Shown: positions 1 to 8,605 of the stretch, one piece after another
Layout of the letters: each line of letters begins with the position of its first letter
Position numbering within the stretch: position 1 is the first letter of the stretch
Source of the DNA: Paenibacillus sp. JJ-223
Lineage (GTDB): Bacteria > Bacillota > Bacilli > Paenibacillales > Paenibacillaceae
Direction: 5' to 3'
Assembly: GCF_927798175.1 (NCBI RefSeq)
Contig: NZ_CAKMMP010000013.1
Location: 62,001-126,000 of the forward strand
Length of the DNA stretch: 64,000 bases
Notes under the pieces: model-generated
Told to the model about the DNA's origin: nothing
The model's database searches: none
The model's input: the letters and a program-made list of their open reading frames with translations, nothing else
Translations under genes and position numbers: made by a program

Positions 1-2
1 TG

Positions 3-2063
3 CAAGCCTCTTTGCCTGCATTAAAAGAATTTAACACCTTGATCACTGAGAACAAAGACAGCATTGAAGCTTTTGGAGTGGGTGTTGCTAATGCCATAAC
101 AAAGGTGACCAGCATTTATCAAGACAATGCTGGCTTAATTAATGGCGCTCTGATCGGTTTGGCTAGCGTGCTCGTAGTTAAAGGGCTAGTTTCCTTTGCA
201 CAAGGAGTGAAGCAACTTAATTCCGACCTGGCTGGGGCTGCTGGCTGGGTTGGGCAAAAAGGGAAAAGCATCGTTACGGCTACTGGGCAAGGACTAAAAA
301 ATGGATGGGATCGCCTAAGAGGGAAAACGTCAAACCCTGATCCGACTGAAGAAACCCCTGCACAACGATCTGAACGAATCCGTAACCGAATGGGCGGGCG
401 AGGTATCAGACGTGACTTCGATCGGAATAGAGGTTCCCGAGACGATTTAGGCGGCGGGTTGCGTGGCGCATCATCGATGACCATAAATGCCAGAAACGTA
501 TATGTTAACGGTTCAGTCTCAGGTGGAGGTGGGAACCGAGGAGATCGTAGGAATGGCAGAAATGGCAGGCGAGGTGGCGGAAGAAATGGAGGCCCGAGCG
601 GTGATCGGAATCGGAACAATCCACCAGACAACCCGAATCCAAACCGGAGGGGATCGAGGGACAATCCTTACCGTGTTCCCCGTCCAACTCCTCCAACTCC
701 GCCTGAACCTGATGTACCGAACGGTGGAAAGTTGGGGAACTTTTTAAAGTCAAACGCTAAAATGCTTAAAGCTGGCGGTATTGTCGGGGCTGCGACATCC
801 TTAGGTTTTGGTGCCTACGAACTATACGAAACAGCTAAAGAAACCGGATGGAAGGAAGCGATATCAACTTCGGGTGGTTCGGTCGCAGGTGGAGCAATTG
901 GGGGTACGCTTGGCGGGATTGTTGGTTCGTTGGCAGGCCCCTTGGGTACTGCTGCTGGAGCATGGATTGGTAACTGGGCAGGCGAAAAGTTGGGCTCGCT
1001 TGCTGATTCAAGCGGATTGACCAGGGGAGTAGTCGACGCTGTATCCAATTTGACTGATTCTGTGAAAGGGTGGTTCGGTTTTGGGCCGAAAGAAGAGCCT
1101 CAGCGCATCCCGGCTATGCCGGAGCTGCCTAAAGAATCTTTCATTACGACGACCTCATCCACAACTAAGGAAGGTGAACAGAAGATCAAGGAGACGATGG
1201 AAAGCGTCGTTTCTAATGTACAGAAAAGCGGTTTGAAGCAAGGTTTGAAAGATGCTATGGACGAGAGCGGCGTCACCCAGGCAGCAAATAAGATCAAAAA
1301 CAAACTTGTGGAGATGTTTCGCGGCACCGATTCCAAGGATGCCGAGAACAATGTGAAAGCCGTAGGAACAGCGGCAAAAGAAAGCGAGAAGCAAGCGAAG
1401 GACTTGGGCGTTTCGTCCAAGAATGCCGCACAAGACATTGTGAGTGGTAATGGCCAGGCTGCATTAAGTTTTAGTGGTGTGAGTTCATCGGCCAAAAGTG
1501 CGATCGATCTTACCCGACAACATCTTGAATCGCTCTCTACTGTTTCAAGCAAAGGAAGCACCTGGGGCAGCAACCTGATCAGCATGATGGCTGCAGGGAT
1601 GCAAAGTAAGTTTCCAACGCTGACCAGTATCGTGTCCAAGGCTGCCGGAGTAATCAAGAATTACCTCGGATTTAGTTCTCCAACCAAAGAGGGACCTGCA
1701 AGCAAGTCGGACAAGTGGGCACCCAATTTCATGACGATGTTCAATGATGGCTTGCGGCCGGATTCCGTGAAGCAAAGCATGAGCTTGATCGCTGGGACGA
1801 TGCGAGACGGCGTGGACGGCATAGAGGGGCCAAGCTTGTCAGGCGGGAATTTTCCGATTCGGACGATCCCGCTGGCGGCTCAGGCATCAACAGGAGCCAA
1901 ATCCGTGACCATTGGTAATATCCAAATGGATTTTGGTAGTCTGGCCGCCGACATTACGGATTTCCAATCGTTTGCCAAAGCCTTGACGAGCCCTGAAGGT
2001 CGAGCGTTAATCCGGGACGTATTCGGAGAGGAATTATACAAAGCATTGGAGACAGGGGGTTAA
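3..2063 (+). CDS. Phage tail tape measure protein, C-terminal part (5' end outside window)
   Basis: The frame is open from the first bases of the window, so this is the C-terminal 687 codons of a longer protein. Tape measure proteins set tail length and sit inside the tail tube. The visible part has a helical start, a very Arg/Gly/Asn/Pro-rich low-complexity stretch (about residues 100-240), a hydrophobic glycine-zipper segment (about 255-340) typical of tape measures that may insert in membranes, then a helical C-terminus. It lies immediately upstream of XkdP- and XkdQ-like genes, which is where PBSX-type phages keep xkdO. The Arg/Gly-rich stretch is unusual. The identification rests on position, size and the glycine zipper, not on a catalytic motif. 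Confidence 0.8.
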   Translation, partial: QASLPALKEFNTLITENKDSIEAFGVGVANAITKVTSIYQDNAGLINGALIGLASVLVVKGLVSFAQGVKQLNSDLAGAAGWVGQKGKSIVTATGQGLKNGWDRLRGKTSNPDPTEETPAQRSERIRNRMGGRGIRRDFDRNRGSRDDLGGGLRGASSMTINARNVYVNGSVSGGGGNRGDRRNGRNGRRGGGRNGGPSGDRNRNNPPDNPNPNRRGSRDNPYRVPRPTPPTPPEPDVPNGGKLGNFLKSNAKMLKAGGIVGAATSLGFGAYELYETAKETGWKEAISTSGGSVAGGAIGGTLGGIVGSLAGPLGTAAGAWIGNWAGEKLGSLADSSGLTRGVVDAVSNLTDSVKGWFGFGPKEEPQRIPAMPELPKESFITTTSSTTKEGEQKIKETMESVVSNVQKSGLKQGLKDAMDESGVTQAANKIKNKLVEMFRGTDSKDAENNVKAVGTAAKESEKQAKDLGVSSKNAAQDIVSGNGQAALSFSGVSSSAKSAIDLTRQHLESLSTVSSKGSTWGSNLISMMAAGMQSKFPTLTSIVSKAAGVIKNYLGFSSPTKEGPASKSDKWAPNFMTMFNDGLRPDSVKQSMSLIAGTMRDGVDGIEGPSLSGGNFPIRTIPLAAQASTGAKSVTIGNIQMDFGSLAADITDFQSFAKALTSPEGRALIRDVFGEELYKALETGG

Positions 2064-2066
2064 GTC

Positions 2067-2726
2067 ATGCTGGCTATGTCGCAAGGAGCTATCCGATTAA
2101 CCTTCCCGATCACTCCGGCCGAGATCCAAATCACAACTGGTAATGAAGTGGATACATTCAACGTCATCACCGGACAAGAGCGGACAGGGAAACCTACTTC
2201 CAAACTGAAGAAGGTTTCTTTTTCAACCATCTTGCCGCGTGAATGGCGGGATATTTGGGAAACGGATAAGAAACAAACTGTCACTTACAAGCGGCCAGAA
2301 ACGACGTGGCAACTGCTTGAAAAATGGAAGCCTAAGCCCGTTGTGTTGAACTTCGAAGAATTGTTTTCTCAGACCATGTTGATCGAGAACATGGAGATTG
2401 TTTATAAGGATGGCCAAGGCAATATTCACATGACAATGAGCTTGGTCGAGCATAAGCCAGTAAAGATTATTTCATACAGTAATACGAAGCAGCTCCTGAA
2501 GCCTGGCGTGATTATCACCAAAGCCAGCAAAAGCAGGCCAAACACGACCAGCAAGAAGGATAAGAAAGATAAGAAGGACAAAAAGGATAAGACCAAAAAG
2601 CAAAAAGCGGCAGAAGATAAAAAGAAAAGTAAGTCGGCTAAAGAATCTTCCGACAATCAAAAAGGAGCGTTTGACTACACTGGGCAGAAAAATAAAATTT
2701 CGGCAGCGTTGAACAAAGCTAAGTAA
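2067..2726 (+). CDS. XkdP-like tail/baseplate protein with lysine-rich tail
   Basis: 219 residues, starting 3 bases after the tape measure gene with AGGGGG upstream of ATG 2067 (an in-frame ATG at 2073 is the alternative). The N-terminal 150 residues have the fold and position of PBSX XkdP, including a phrase close to FPITPAEIQI near the start. XkdP proteins normally end in a peptidoglycan-binding LysM domain. Here no LysM is recognisable, and the C-terminus is instead a repetitive Lys/Asp tail (about residues 165-205, repeats of KKD) followed by a short ordered end. It probably connects tube and hub in the tail. Naming is by synteny and N-terminal resemblance. Confidence 0.7.
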   Translation: MLAMSQGAIRLTFPITPAEIQITTGNEVDTFNVITGQERTGKPTSKLKKVSFSTILPREWRDIWETDKKQTVTYKRPETTWQLLEKWKPKPVVLNFEELFSQTMLIENMEIVYKDGQGNIHMTMSLVEHKPVKIISYSNTKQLLKPGVIITKASKSRPNTTSKKDKKDKKDKKDKTKKQKAAEDKKKSKSAKESSDNQKGAFDYTGQKNKISAALNKAK

Positions 2727-2738
2727 AGGAGAGGGACC

Positions 2739-3719
2739 ATGGATAAATTCGCAGTTATATACGGAAAGAACGATGCCAGGTCTGCCCTCACTCCTGCAAT
2801 TATGGACATATCCTGGTCATCCCAACGGGACGAAATCGCGCGCAGCATGACGGTTCGGCTGCGCGGTATCCCGACGATCAGTGTGGCCGGTATGCTGATG
2901 TGCTTTTCCCACCGGATCGGCAAGGCGCTCCTTCATCACAAAAACCAGTTCTTTCACGGACCAATCACAAAATATGAACGTGATGAATTTGCGGACGTTT
3001 GGGAGGTTGAAGCCCGGGAGATCGGGTGGTATCTGGCCAAGAACAAAGGGACTCGCCCATATCTGAAGGGTGAAGCGGGGGCCGAGCTGCAGAAGTACAT
3101 TCAGACGACTGGGGTCGATTTTCGTTGTCCCAAACTCGGGTTCAATATCGATGAACGTTACGGGACAATGGCACATTCCGAAATCATTTTGGATGTGTTG
3201 CAAAAAGCATATGAGCGTAGCGGCTACCGTTATCATGTGGATGTCGTCCGGACGGAGAAACATTTTTACTTCCAGGTCGTGAGAGAGGGTACCAACGAGA
3301 AGGTGCCTATTTTTGTTCCCGAGCAAATGGAGGCCAGCAGCGCAGGATACAACATCGAAGACACGTACACTGTGGTGACTGCGCAGAAATACAAGGATGA
3401 CAAACTGTCGGCATCCGTCACTAAAACCGATTCCAGCGCCTTGAAGACGTTTGGCCGAATGGAAGAGATCATTGAAGTCGAGGAAGAAGAGAATCCGACC
3501 ACCGTTGCAACACAAAGGTTGAAGGCGATGGCAAAGCCCAAGCAGATCAAAAAGATCACCGTCCGGCATGAGGACCACACTTTGTCGGGGCTGCGTGCCG
3601 GCTGGCTTGTGCTGATCAAGACGACGGTTGTCACTAAATGGATCGTGGAGAGCGCCGATACGAGCTGGAGCAATGGCATATTCACCGTCAAGATGGTGCT
3701 GGAACGGAGGGAAGCTTGA
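2739..3719 (+). CDS. xkdQ: XkdQ-like baseplate hub protein
   Basis: 326 residues, nearly the same length as PBSX XkdQ (about 325). It belongs to the late-control D / gp27-like hub family that forms the central baseplate ring around the tail spike. AGGAGAGGG precedes ATG 2739. The hub fold shows as alternating beta-rich segments, a central RYGTMAHSEIILDVLQKAYE-type helix, and a C-terminal beta domain containing a GLRAGWLVLIKTTV-like segment. It overlaps the next gene at TGATG. The neighbours are XkdP-like and DUF2577 genes, as in PBSX. Confidence 0.8.
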   Translation: MDKFAVIYGKNDARSALTPAIMDISWSSQRDEIARSMTVRLRGIPTISVAGMLMCFSHRIGKALLHHKNQFFHGPITKYERDEFADVWEVEAREIGWYLAKNKGTRPYLKGEAGAELQKYIQTTGVDFRCPKLGFNIDERYGTMAHSEIILDVLQKAYERSGYRYHVDVVRTEKHFYFQVVREGTNEKVPIFVPEQMEASSAGYNIEDTYTVVTAQKYKDDKLSASVTKTDSSALKTFGRMEEIIEVEEEENPTTVATQRLKAMAKPKQIKKITVRHEDHTLSGLRAGWLVLIKTTVVTKWIVESADTSWSNGIFTVKMVLERREA

Positions 3720-4042
3720 TGCTGAATGATGCGATAAAGCTGTTGCGGAGTAAAACAAAGGATCACATCGATGCACGAGATACCGAACGTGCAACGCTCC
3801 TTAGCTGGCCGAATGCCAAAATTGAGGTGGATGGCGATCCGTATCCTTATGAGTCCCCAAGTTTGGTCATTGCCGACTATCTGCAGGAACGTGAAATCGA
3901 AGTCACGTTTGACGTGACAGAGCCTGCTCCAACAACCATGAAGGGGAAACTCTTGATTCCAAGCCCGCTTCAAGTGGGGGACCGACTCCTGGTGTCGCGG
4001 ATGACTGGCCAACGATATTATGTATTGGGAAAGGAGCGATAG
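3719..4042 (+). CDS. xkdR: XkdR-like protein (DUF2577 family)
   Basis: 107 residues, starting at ATG 3719 inside the stop of the hub gene, with GGAGGG about 8 bases upstream. The open frame extends further upstream (to 3638), but that would overlap the hub gene heavily and lacks a ribosome site. The C-terminus has the small beta-barrel ending KLLIPSPLQVGDRLLVSRM typical of DUF2577 baseplate proteins. In contractile-tail phages it lies between the hub and the DUF2634 sheath-initiator gene, as here. Its role is structural in the baseplate, and no enzymatic residues are expected. Confidence 0.7.
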   Translation: MLNDAIKLLRSKTKDHIDARDTERATLLSWPNAKIEVDGDPYPYESPSLVIADYLQEREIEVTFDVTEPAPTTMKGKLLIPSPLQVGDRLLVSRMTGQRYYVLGKER

Positions 4043-4045
4043 ACC

Positions 4046-4489
4046 ATGGACGAGGAAGAGTCGATGTTCCCTGAAATGGAACTGGAAGAGGTAGACGTCA
4101 CGGATCTGGTGGATAACATCCCTTCGGAGACCAAATGGACGTATAAAATGGACTATTACAACCGGCAAGCAGTCTTAGATGAGTACGGTCGGCCAGTCCG
4201 GACAACCAGTTACGAGGAATTCCTTGTTGAAACGGCCATGAAGATCCTTTGCACTGAACGTTTCCAGTATATTGTCTACGGTGCGGACGTGGGTGTTGAG
4301 AAATCGGAATGGGCGGGCTGGGAAGACCACGAAATTATCCGGGATATTGAAGAGGCGTTAACGGCTCACCCTGAGATTGAACAAGCCGAAGTAACATCGA
4401 TGACGCGTGTCGATCGCGGAATGGATCTGACCATACAGATAACCGGGCTGGTTGGTGCCGCTGAATTAAGTGAGGTGATCGATACATGA
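4046..4489 (+). CDS. xkdS: XkdS-like baseplate protein (DUF2634, gp25-related)
   Basis: 147 residues (PBSX XkdS is about 144). The acidic N-terminus is followed by the DUF2634 core with ETAMKILCTERFQYIVY and a helix-rich segment ending in a beta strand. gp25-related proteins join the baseplate wedge to the start of the contractile sheath, so their presence points to a contractile tail. It starts 3 bases after the DUF2577 gene and overlaps the next gene by 4 bases (ATGA), indicating translational coupling. Confidence 0.75.
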   Translation: MDEEESMFPEMELEEVDVTDLVDNIPSETKWTYKMDYYNRQAVLDEYGRPVRTTSYEEFLVETAMKILCTERFQYIVYGADVGVEKSEWAGWEDHEIIRDIEEALTAHPEIEQAEVTSMTRVDRGMDLTIQITGLVGAAELSEVIDT

Positions 4490-5310
4490 GTTTGACCATC
4501 AATGATTTACCGAAGTTTCCTTCCATCCCGATCTTGGAAGAAACCCCCGATATGATCTATCAACGGTGGGTCAACCGAGCGGTTACGATGGCCAATGAGA
4601 GAGGGCTTCCACCGCCTCCCGTGGGCGAAGGAGAATACTTTTATGACCTTTGGTACCCTATCGCTCAGGAGATTGCTGAACAGCAAGAATTGTGGGGCTA
4701 TGGCGTATTGCAGTCCACACCAATCTGGGCAGATGATGAGTTTCTGGATGCGCATGGCTGGGCAGATGGTATGGTCCGTAAAGATGGTGAATCCAACGAT
4801 GATTATCGCTTGCGGATCTTGGATCGAGCATTTTCCGAAGAGGGGAGCGGCCGACGCAAGGATTATGAGAGCTGGGCCAAAGAGATTCAGGGTGTGGGCG
4901 CCGCTGTTGCCCGTGAGAAGGAACGCCACGACAATTCCATTGATTTGTATTTAACGGACATGAACGGCCAACCAATCACGCCAGAGTTCGCTGAACAGGT
5001 CAAGGAACTGATGTGGGAGGATTACCGTATTGCTGGCCATGATTTAGCGGTGCATCCGGCCCCAATCTTCCTTGTGGCCGTGAAGGCAACATTGGAGACG
5101 ACGGAAGACCTGCATCAGCTGGCCGAACAAATCCGTCAACGGGTGATGGCATACGCCAATGGCCGCAGCAAGCTGTTATACAACTACATTGCAGCTCTCT
5201 TACTCGTTCCAGGTGTGGAAAACTACAGCGAATTTACTCTTAACGATGACGTTCAGGATGTGGACGTTCCTGCTGTGTCCCTCCTGAAGGTTGAGGTGAT
5301 ACTGTCATGA
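4486..5310 (+). CDS. xkdT: Baseplate J-like protein (XkdT), compact form
   Basis: 274 residues. Baseplate J proteins build the wedges that connect hub, sheath initiator and tail fibres. The N-terminal helical part, the DDEFLDAHGWADG segment that precedes the central domain, and the C-terminal half (VGAAVAREKERHDNSIDLYL onward) match the family. PBSX XkdT is about 348 residues. The missing length corresponds to the beta-rich domain that normally sits between the LDxxG segment and the DDYRLR segment, which here are adjacent. The start overlaps xkdS (ATGA) and the end overlaps xkdU by 4 bases. Confidence 0.75.
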   Translation: MSLTINDLPKFPSIPILEETPDMIYQRWVNRAVTMANERGLPPPPVGEGEYFYDLWYPIAQEIAEQQELWGYGVLQSTPIWADDEFLDAHGWADGMVRKDGESNDDYRLRILDRAFSEEGSGRRKDYESWAKEIQGVGAAVAREKERHDNSIDLYLTDMNGQPITPEFAEQVKELMWEDYRIAGHDLAVHPAPIFLVAVKATLETTEDLHQLAEQIRQRVMAYANGRSKLLYNYIAALLLVPGVENYSEFTLNDDVQDVDVPAVSLLKVEVILS

Positions 5311-5960
5311 TTCCGTTGCGATACCGCAAAGTTTTGCCCCCGTACTGGTATGAAAACGCGGTAGCAGGCTGGCATTTCGGCGTGATGGAAGAAGAAATCA
5401 ACCTCCGGGAAAAGAAAATGGACGAGCTCGTGAATCAATTTCTTTTGCAACGTGCTACCTGGGGGCTTGGCCTTTGGGAATGGATCTACTTCCGGACGGA
5501 ACAGATCGGTTCAGTGGCAAACCGGCGTGAGGCGATCCGAAGGAAAAGATTGGCCAAGAAGCCGTTCAAGCTGCCGATTCTTCGACAGATTGGTTTGCAA
5601 TACGGCAAGCTGCTGAGTGTGACGGAAGAGTTTATGACCAAAGAGATCCACTTTGAGTATGACAGCAGTACCCCAATCAATATTGCGGGGCTGTTTACCG
5701 ATTTCGAATATATTCGCCCGGTTCATATTAACAGGGCTGTGCCGGTTGTCCAAGCTCCCAAATCGACCATCACAGTAGGGGCAAAAGCCTACGGCCACAG
5801 CGTAGATTACCCAATCTGCGGTTTTGAAATGCCGATCGAGCTTGGAACAAGCGGAACTTTGGCACAAGGGACGATAACAGCGGGGGCAGTAACCACGGTT
5901 GCCCGAATAGATAGTCCGATTACAGGTTTTGAAATACCCATGCAAGGAGGAACAACATAA
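5307..5960 (+). CDS. xkdU: XkdU/YmfQ-like tail protein (DUF2313-type)
   Basis: 217 residues, in the position of PBSX xkdU directly after baseplate J. The N-terminal two thirds are helical and end in a beta segment, as in YmfQ-type proteins that link baseplate wedge to fibre. The last 60 residues carry two related beta units, DYPICGFEMPIELGT and DSPITGFEIPMQGGT, that look like an internal duplication. It overlaps both neighbours by one codon or less. Assignment rests mainly on synteny and overall shape. Confidence 0.65.
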   Translation: MIPLRYRKVLPPYWYENAVAGWHFGVMEEEINLREKKMDELVNQFLLQRATWGLGLWEWIYFRTEQIGSVANRREAIRRKRLAKKPFKLPILRQIGLQYGKLLSVTEEFMTKEIHFEYDSSTPINIAGLFTDFEYIRPVHINRAVPVVQAPKSTITVGAKAYGHSVDYPICGFEMPIELGTSGTLAQGTITAGAVTTVARIDSPITGFEIPMQGGTT

Positions 5961-6283
5961 TGGCTGCTGAGGTTATTCAACCGTTGCTACTTGATAATAT
6001 GGTCAACAGCGTAGATTCATACTTCGACCATGCCTTGGTCAATGTCGGCGGTGAACTTGTTCGATACCCCGTTCATAACACGATCATTTCCGGAAGGAGC
6101 GTTCGTAAATATGTGTTCTTGAGCGATGTAGAATTGGTCGGTAAGCAGATTCTTGGCGCATCGCTCATGGATGGTCAAGGACGAACACTGGCCAACCAGG
6201 CGCTGAACGTGATCAAGAACGATCGCGGTTTTCTCATTGGTTTTGAATTTAATATCAAACTGGAGGTGAGAGCACTTGTATAA
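5960..6283 (+). CDS. Small tail-region protein of unknown function
   Basis: 107 residues, starting at ATG 5960 on the last base of the previous gene, with CAAGGAGG upstream. I do not recognise the family. It has a beta-rich composition, no cysteines, no signal peptide and no membrane segment. Its position between a YmfQ-like protein and the tail fibre suggests a baseplate-to-fibre adaptor, but this is inference from location only. Its 3' end contains the ribosome site and TTG start of the tail fibre gene. Confidence 0.6.
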   Translation: MAAEVIQPLLLDNMVNSVDSYFDHALVNVGGELVRYPVHNTIISGRSVRKYVFLSDVELVGKQILGASLMDGQGRTLANQALNVIKNDRGFLIGFEFNIKLEVRALV

Positions 6284-7949
6284 CAAGCAGGATTGGAAGG
6301 ATGAGATCCCCGACCTAACCAGGCCGATCATGGACCCATCAACTGGGAAACAGAAGACGGATCCGCAAACGGGACGGCCATTGTTCGAACTTGTACAGGA
6401 AGGGACTCGAATCACATCGTCCAGACTGAACACAATAGAAGGCGGCATCGAGGCAGCTCACACATTGGTTGAACAGTTGGCCAAGGAGATGGGTGGCAAC
6501 TTTGTTGCTGTGATCGACGGCATGATGGGGCTAACGTGTAGTGCGGAAGGGTTAAAAGCGACCTGGACGGCGGGCGTGGCTTATGTAGGTGGGAAACGCT
6601 ACGAAGTATCTGCAGGGGAAATGGCTTTGAATCCAACACAAGGACAATATTTGTACGTGGACATTGGTGGCGTGGTTAAAAAGACAACATCAGAAGCAAC
6701 GGCCAAATCTGGCTTGTTGCTTTTTTATGTGGCCACAGATACCAGTGGGGTTATTTCTACAGCCGATCAGCGGGTAAATATCAGCTTGGAAGAAATTCTG
6801 AAGAAGATCGAGAACGTTGAGATTCCGGACGCGTCTCTTATGAAAAAAGGGATTGTCCAGCTATCGAACAAAACGGATGGGACGTCCGAGACGCTGGCCG
6901 CGACGGAGAAAGCAGTAAGAGATGCTAAAATTGCTAGCGTGCCGCGCACAGGCGGCGTCAATATGACTGGACGACTAACTATGCAGCAATGGGGTACGTT
7001 TTCTGCTTCCCCAAATGGTATGGTTTTGTATGGCAGTAATTGTTACCTAGACGGATCAGTATTCAAATTTGAGAATACTCATGCCGACTTAGGCGCTCGC
7101 GGAATCTATATGAGGTATACGGGCGGCGCTGGTCCAGAAGTATACATGTTTGATACAGGCCCGGTCGCAACCACAGCAGGCGCAGCGTTCACCCCAGCAC
7201 TACACCGTATTGCTAATACAGGTGACCCGTGGCAAAAGGTAGCTGTAACCAGTGATTCAGGATTTGCCCTTGACATCTCTAATGCAAACCTTAACGATCC
7301 TCGAAAAACCGGATGGTATATGGGCAGCCAAGTAGTTAATGCTCCAAGTGCGGATTGGCATTACTTCGAAATCATTCGTCATAACGACTTGTGGGAAGTC
7401 CAAAATGCTTACAACTTTAACAGGACAACATACCAACAACGTTTAAAGCAAAATGGTGTGTGGACACCGTGGAGTCCTGACCTTTTTACATCTGTCAGTA
7501 ACGGTAAAGCATCAATTGCCGCTGCGATTACTGGCAAAGGAGTACCAACAGCGGCAGACGCGCCATTTGCAACGATGGCGGCGAATATCAACGCAATTCA
7601 GGTGGGGCCGAAATATGCTACGGGTACGGTTACGTCCCTGAGCTTTTCTTCGAATTTTATTCTGGGTGACGGTAGCACTTTATCAATGCCTTTTATGGCT
7701 GTCTCAGGGCTGGGTTTTACTCCTACACGAATCGTTGTGGAGATAGTGAATCCAGTATCCGCAGCAACTGCGGTAACAACGTTTCCTTGTAGCGCTAACA
7801 CATATAATGGGTACCAGATTTATGCTGCCGCAAACTACACAGGCGCGTCCATACGTGTAGATGGTACGCAGTCCTACGTAAACCATTTAGGGTTTAGGTT
7901 GGCGGTTCGGGAATTAAACACACAATACCGCTGGCACGCCTACGGTTAA
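6276..7949 (+). CDS. Phage tail fibre / receptor-binding protein
   Basis: 557 residues. The start is TTG 6276, supported by GGAGGTGAG ending 5-6 bases before it. The N-terminal 190 residues attach to the baseplate. Residues of about 188-215 carry a classic phage fibre repeat (MKKGIVQLSNKTDGTSETLA), found in many tail fibres. The middle is a beta-rich shaft/head, with a GKGVPTAADAPFATMAANI segment seen in fibres of Gram-positive phages before the C-terminal head. It probably recognises the host surface. The head is the part expected to vary most between related prophages. Confidence 0.85.
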   Translation: MYNKQDWKDEIPDLTRPIMDPSTGKQKTDPQTGRPLFELVQEGTRITSSRLNTIEGGIEAAHTLVEQLAKEMGGNFVAVIDGMMGLTCSAEGLKATWTAGVAYVGGKRYEVSAGEMALNPTQGQYLYVDIGGVVKKTTSEATAKSGLLLFYVATDTSGVISTADQRVNISLEEILKKIENVEIPDASLMKKGIVQLSNKTDGTSETLAATEKAVRDAKIASVPRTGGVNMTGRLTMQQWGTFSASPNGMVLYGSNCYLDGSVFKFENTHADLGARGIYMRYTGGAGPEVYMFDTGPVATTAGAAFTPALHRIANTGDPWQKVAVTSDSGFALDISNANLNDPRKTGWYMGSQVVNAPSADWHYFEIIRHNDLWEVQNAYNFNRTTYQQRLKQNGVWTPWSPDLFTSVSNGKASIAAAITGKGVPTAADAPFATMAANINAIQVGPKYATGTVTSLSFSSNFILGDGSTLSMPFMAVSGLGFTPTRIVVEIVNPVSAATAVTTFPCSANTYNGYQIYAAANYTGASIRVDGTQSYVNHLGFRLAVRELNTQYRWHAYG

Positions 7950-7963
7950 AAAGGAGGATTTTC

Positions 7964-8353
7964 ATGGATATCGGCGCAAAAATTTATTACGACAGGGCAA
8001 CCGGTAACGTCATCTTAAACACGGGTGAGCGATCCGGCGATGTCGTCGAAACCACGCAAGAACAGGACTTTGCTGCGTATGCTTTCTTGGCAGAGCGGGT
8101 GCCAGAAAGTGTGGGTATGCTGCAACTGGAATACGGCGCGTATGCAGCGGATTACGCTGAGGGTGGCGTCATTACACGGATCAATCTGGAAACGATGGAA
8201 CCTTTATTTATTTACCCTGATCCAGAGGCGCCGCAAGAGCCGCGCCCAGCACTTAGCAAGGAAGTAGAGACATTGAAACTGGCGGACATTGAGAACAAGG
8301 AAGCCATAGCGGCTTTATACGAAATGCAGTTAGGAGCTGGACCGGATGCTTAA
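7964..8353 (+). CDS. Tail-fibre-associated small protein (XkdW position)
   Basis: 129 residues starting at ATG 7964 behind AAGGAGGA. The first 85 residues are beta-rich. A Pro/Glu linker (PDPEAPQEPRPA) leads to a C-terminal helix (about 95-125) that could form a coiled coil. The position after the fibre and before the XkdX-like gene matches PBSX xkdW, but sequence resemblance to XkdW is not obvious. It may be a fibre chaperone or cap, and the function is not established from sequence. Confidence 0.55.
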   Translation: MDIGAKIYYDRATGNVILNTGERSGDVVETTQEQDFAAYAFLAERVPESVGMLQLEYGAYAADYAEGGVITRINLETMEPLFIYPDPEAPQEPRPALSKEVETLKLADIENKEAIAALYEMQLGAGPDA

Positions 8354-8411
8354 TATCCTGGTTCGGCTCTTTTTGTTTCTGTTTTTGTTTCTGAAAGGAG
8401 GTGAGCAGCTA

Positions 8412-8537
8412 ATGCAGGTATTCGTAACGATTTATGTATCTTTGATCGTGGCCGGCCGCCGGACGATTGAACAGGTTCCGGCAAACATCCGGGAGGATGT
8501 CAACGCCGATCTGACAGCGCTGGGTTACGAGCAATAA
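8412..8537 (+). CDS. Very small XkdX/CD1375-like prophage protein
   Basis: 41 residues starting at ATG 8412, 7 bases after a strong AGGAGGTGA. The frame is open upstream to 8346, but that extension overlaps the previous gene and is poly-Leu/Phe, so it is unlikely to be translated. The sequence has an amphipathic VSLIVAGRRTIEQVPANI core, like the tiny CD1375/XkdX proteins that follow tail fibre genes in Firmicute prophages. Function is unknown. Confidence 0.65.
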   Translation: MQVFVTIYVSLIVAGRRTIEQVPANIREDVNADLTALGYEQ

Positions 8538-8548
8538 TCATTCTTTAT

Positions 8549-8576
8549 GCCCTCTGGAGTGGTCAGGGGGCTTTTT
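8549..8576 (+). terminator. Rho-independent terminator after the tail operon
   Basis: GCCCTCTG / CAGGGGGC form an 8-bp stem (with one T-G pair) around a 7-base loop, followed by TTTTT. It separates the tail genes from the holin-endolysin pair. Confidence 0.8.
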
Positions 8577-8605
8577 CACATAAAAAAAGAGACGGGGGAA
8601 ACACA

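Noticed and set aside
2817..3794. 325-codon minus-strand frame opposite the hub gene
   Set aside because: It is a shadow of the xkdQ-like gene with no ribosome site and low-complexity-like composition.
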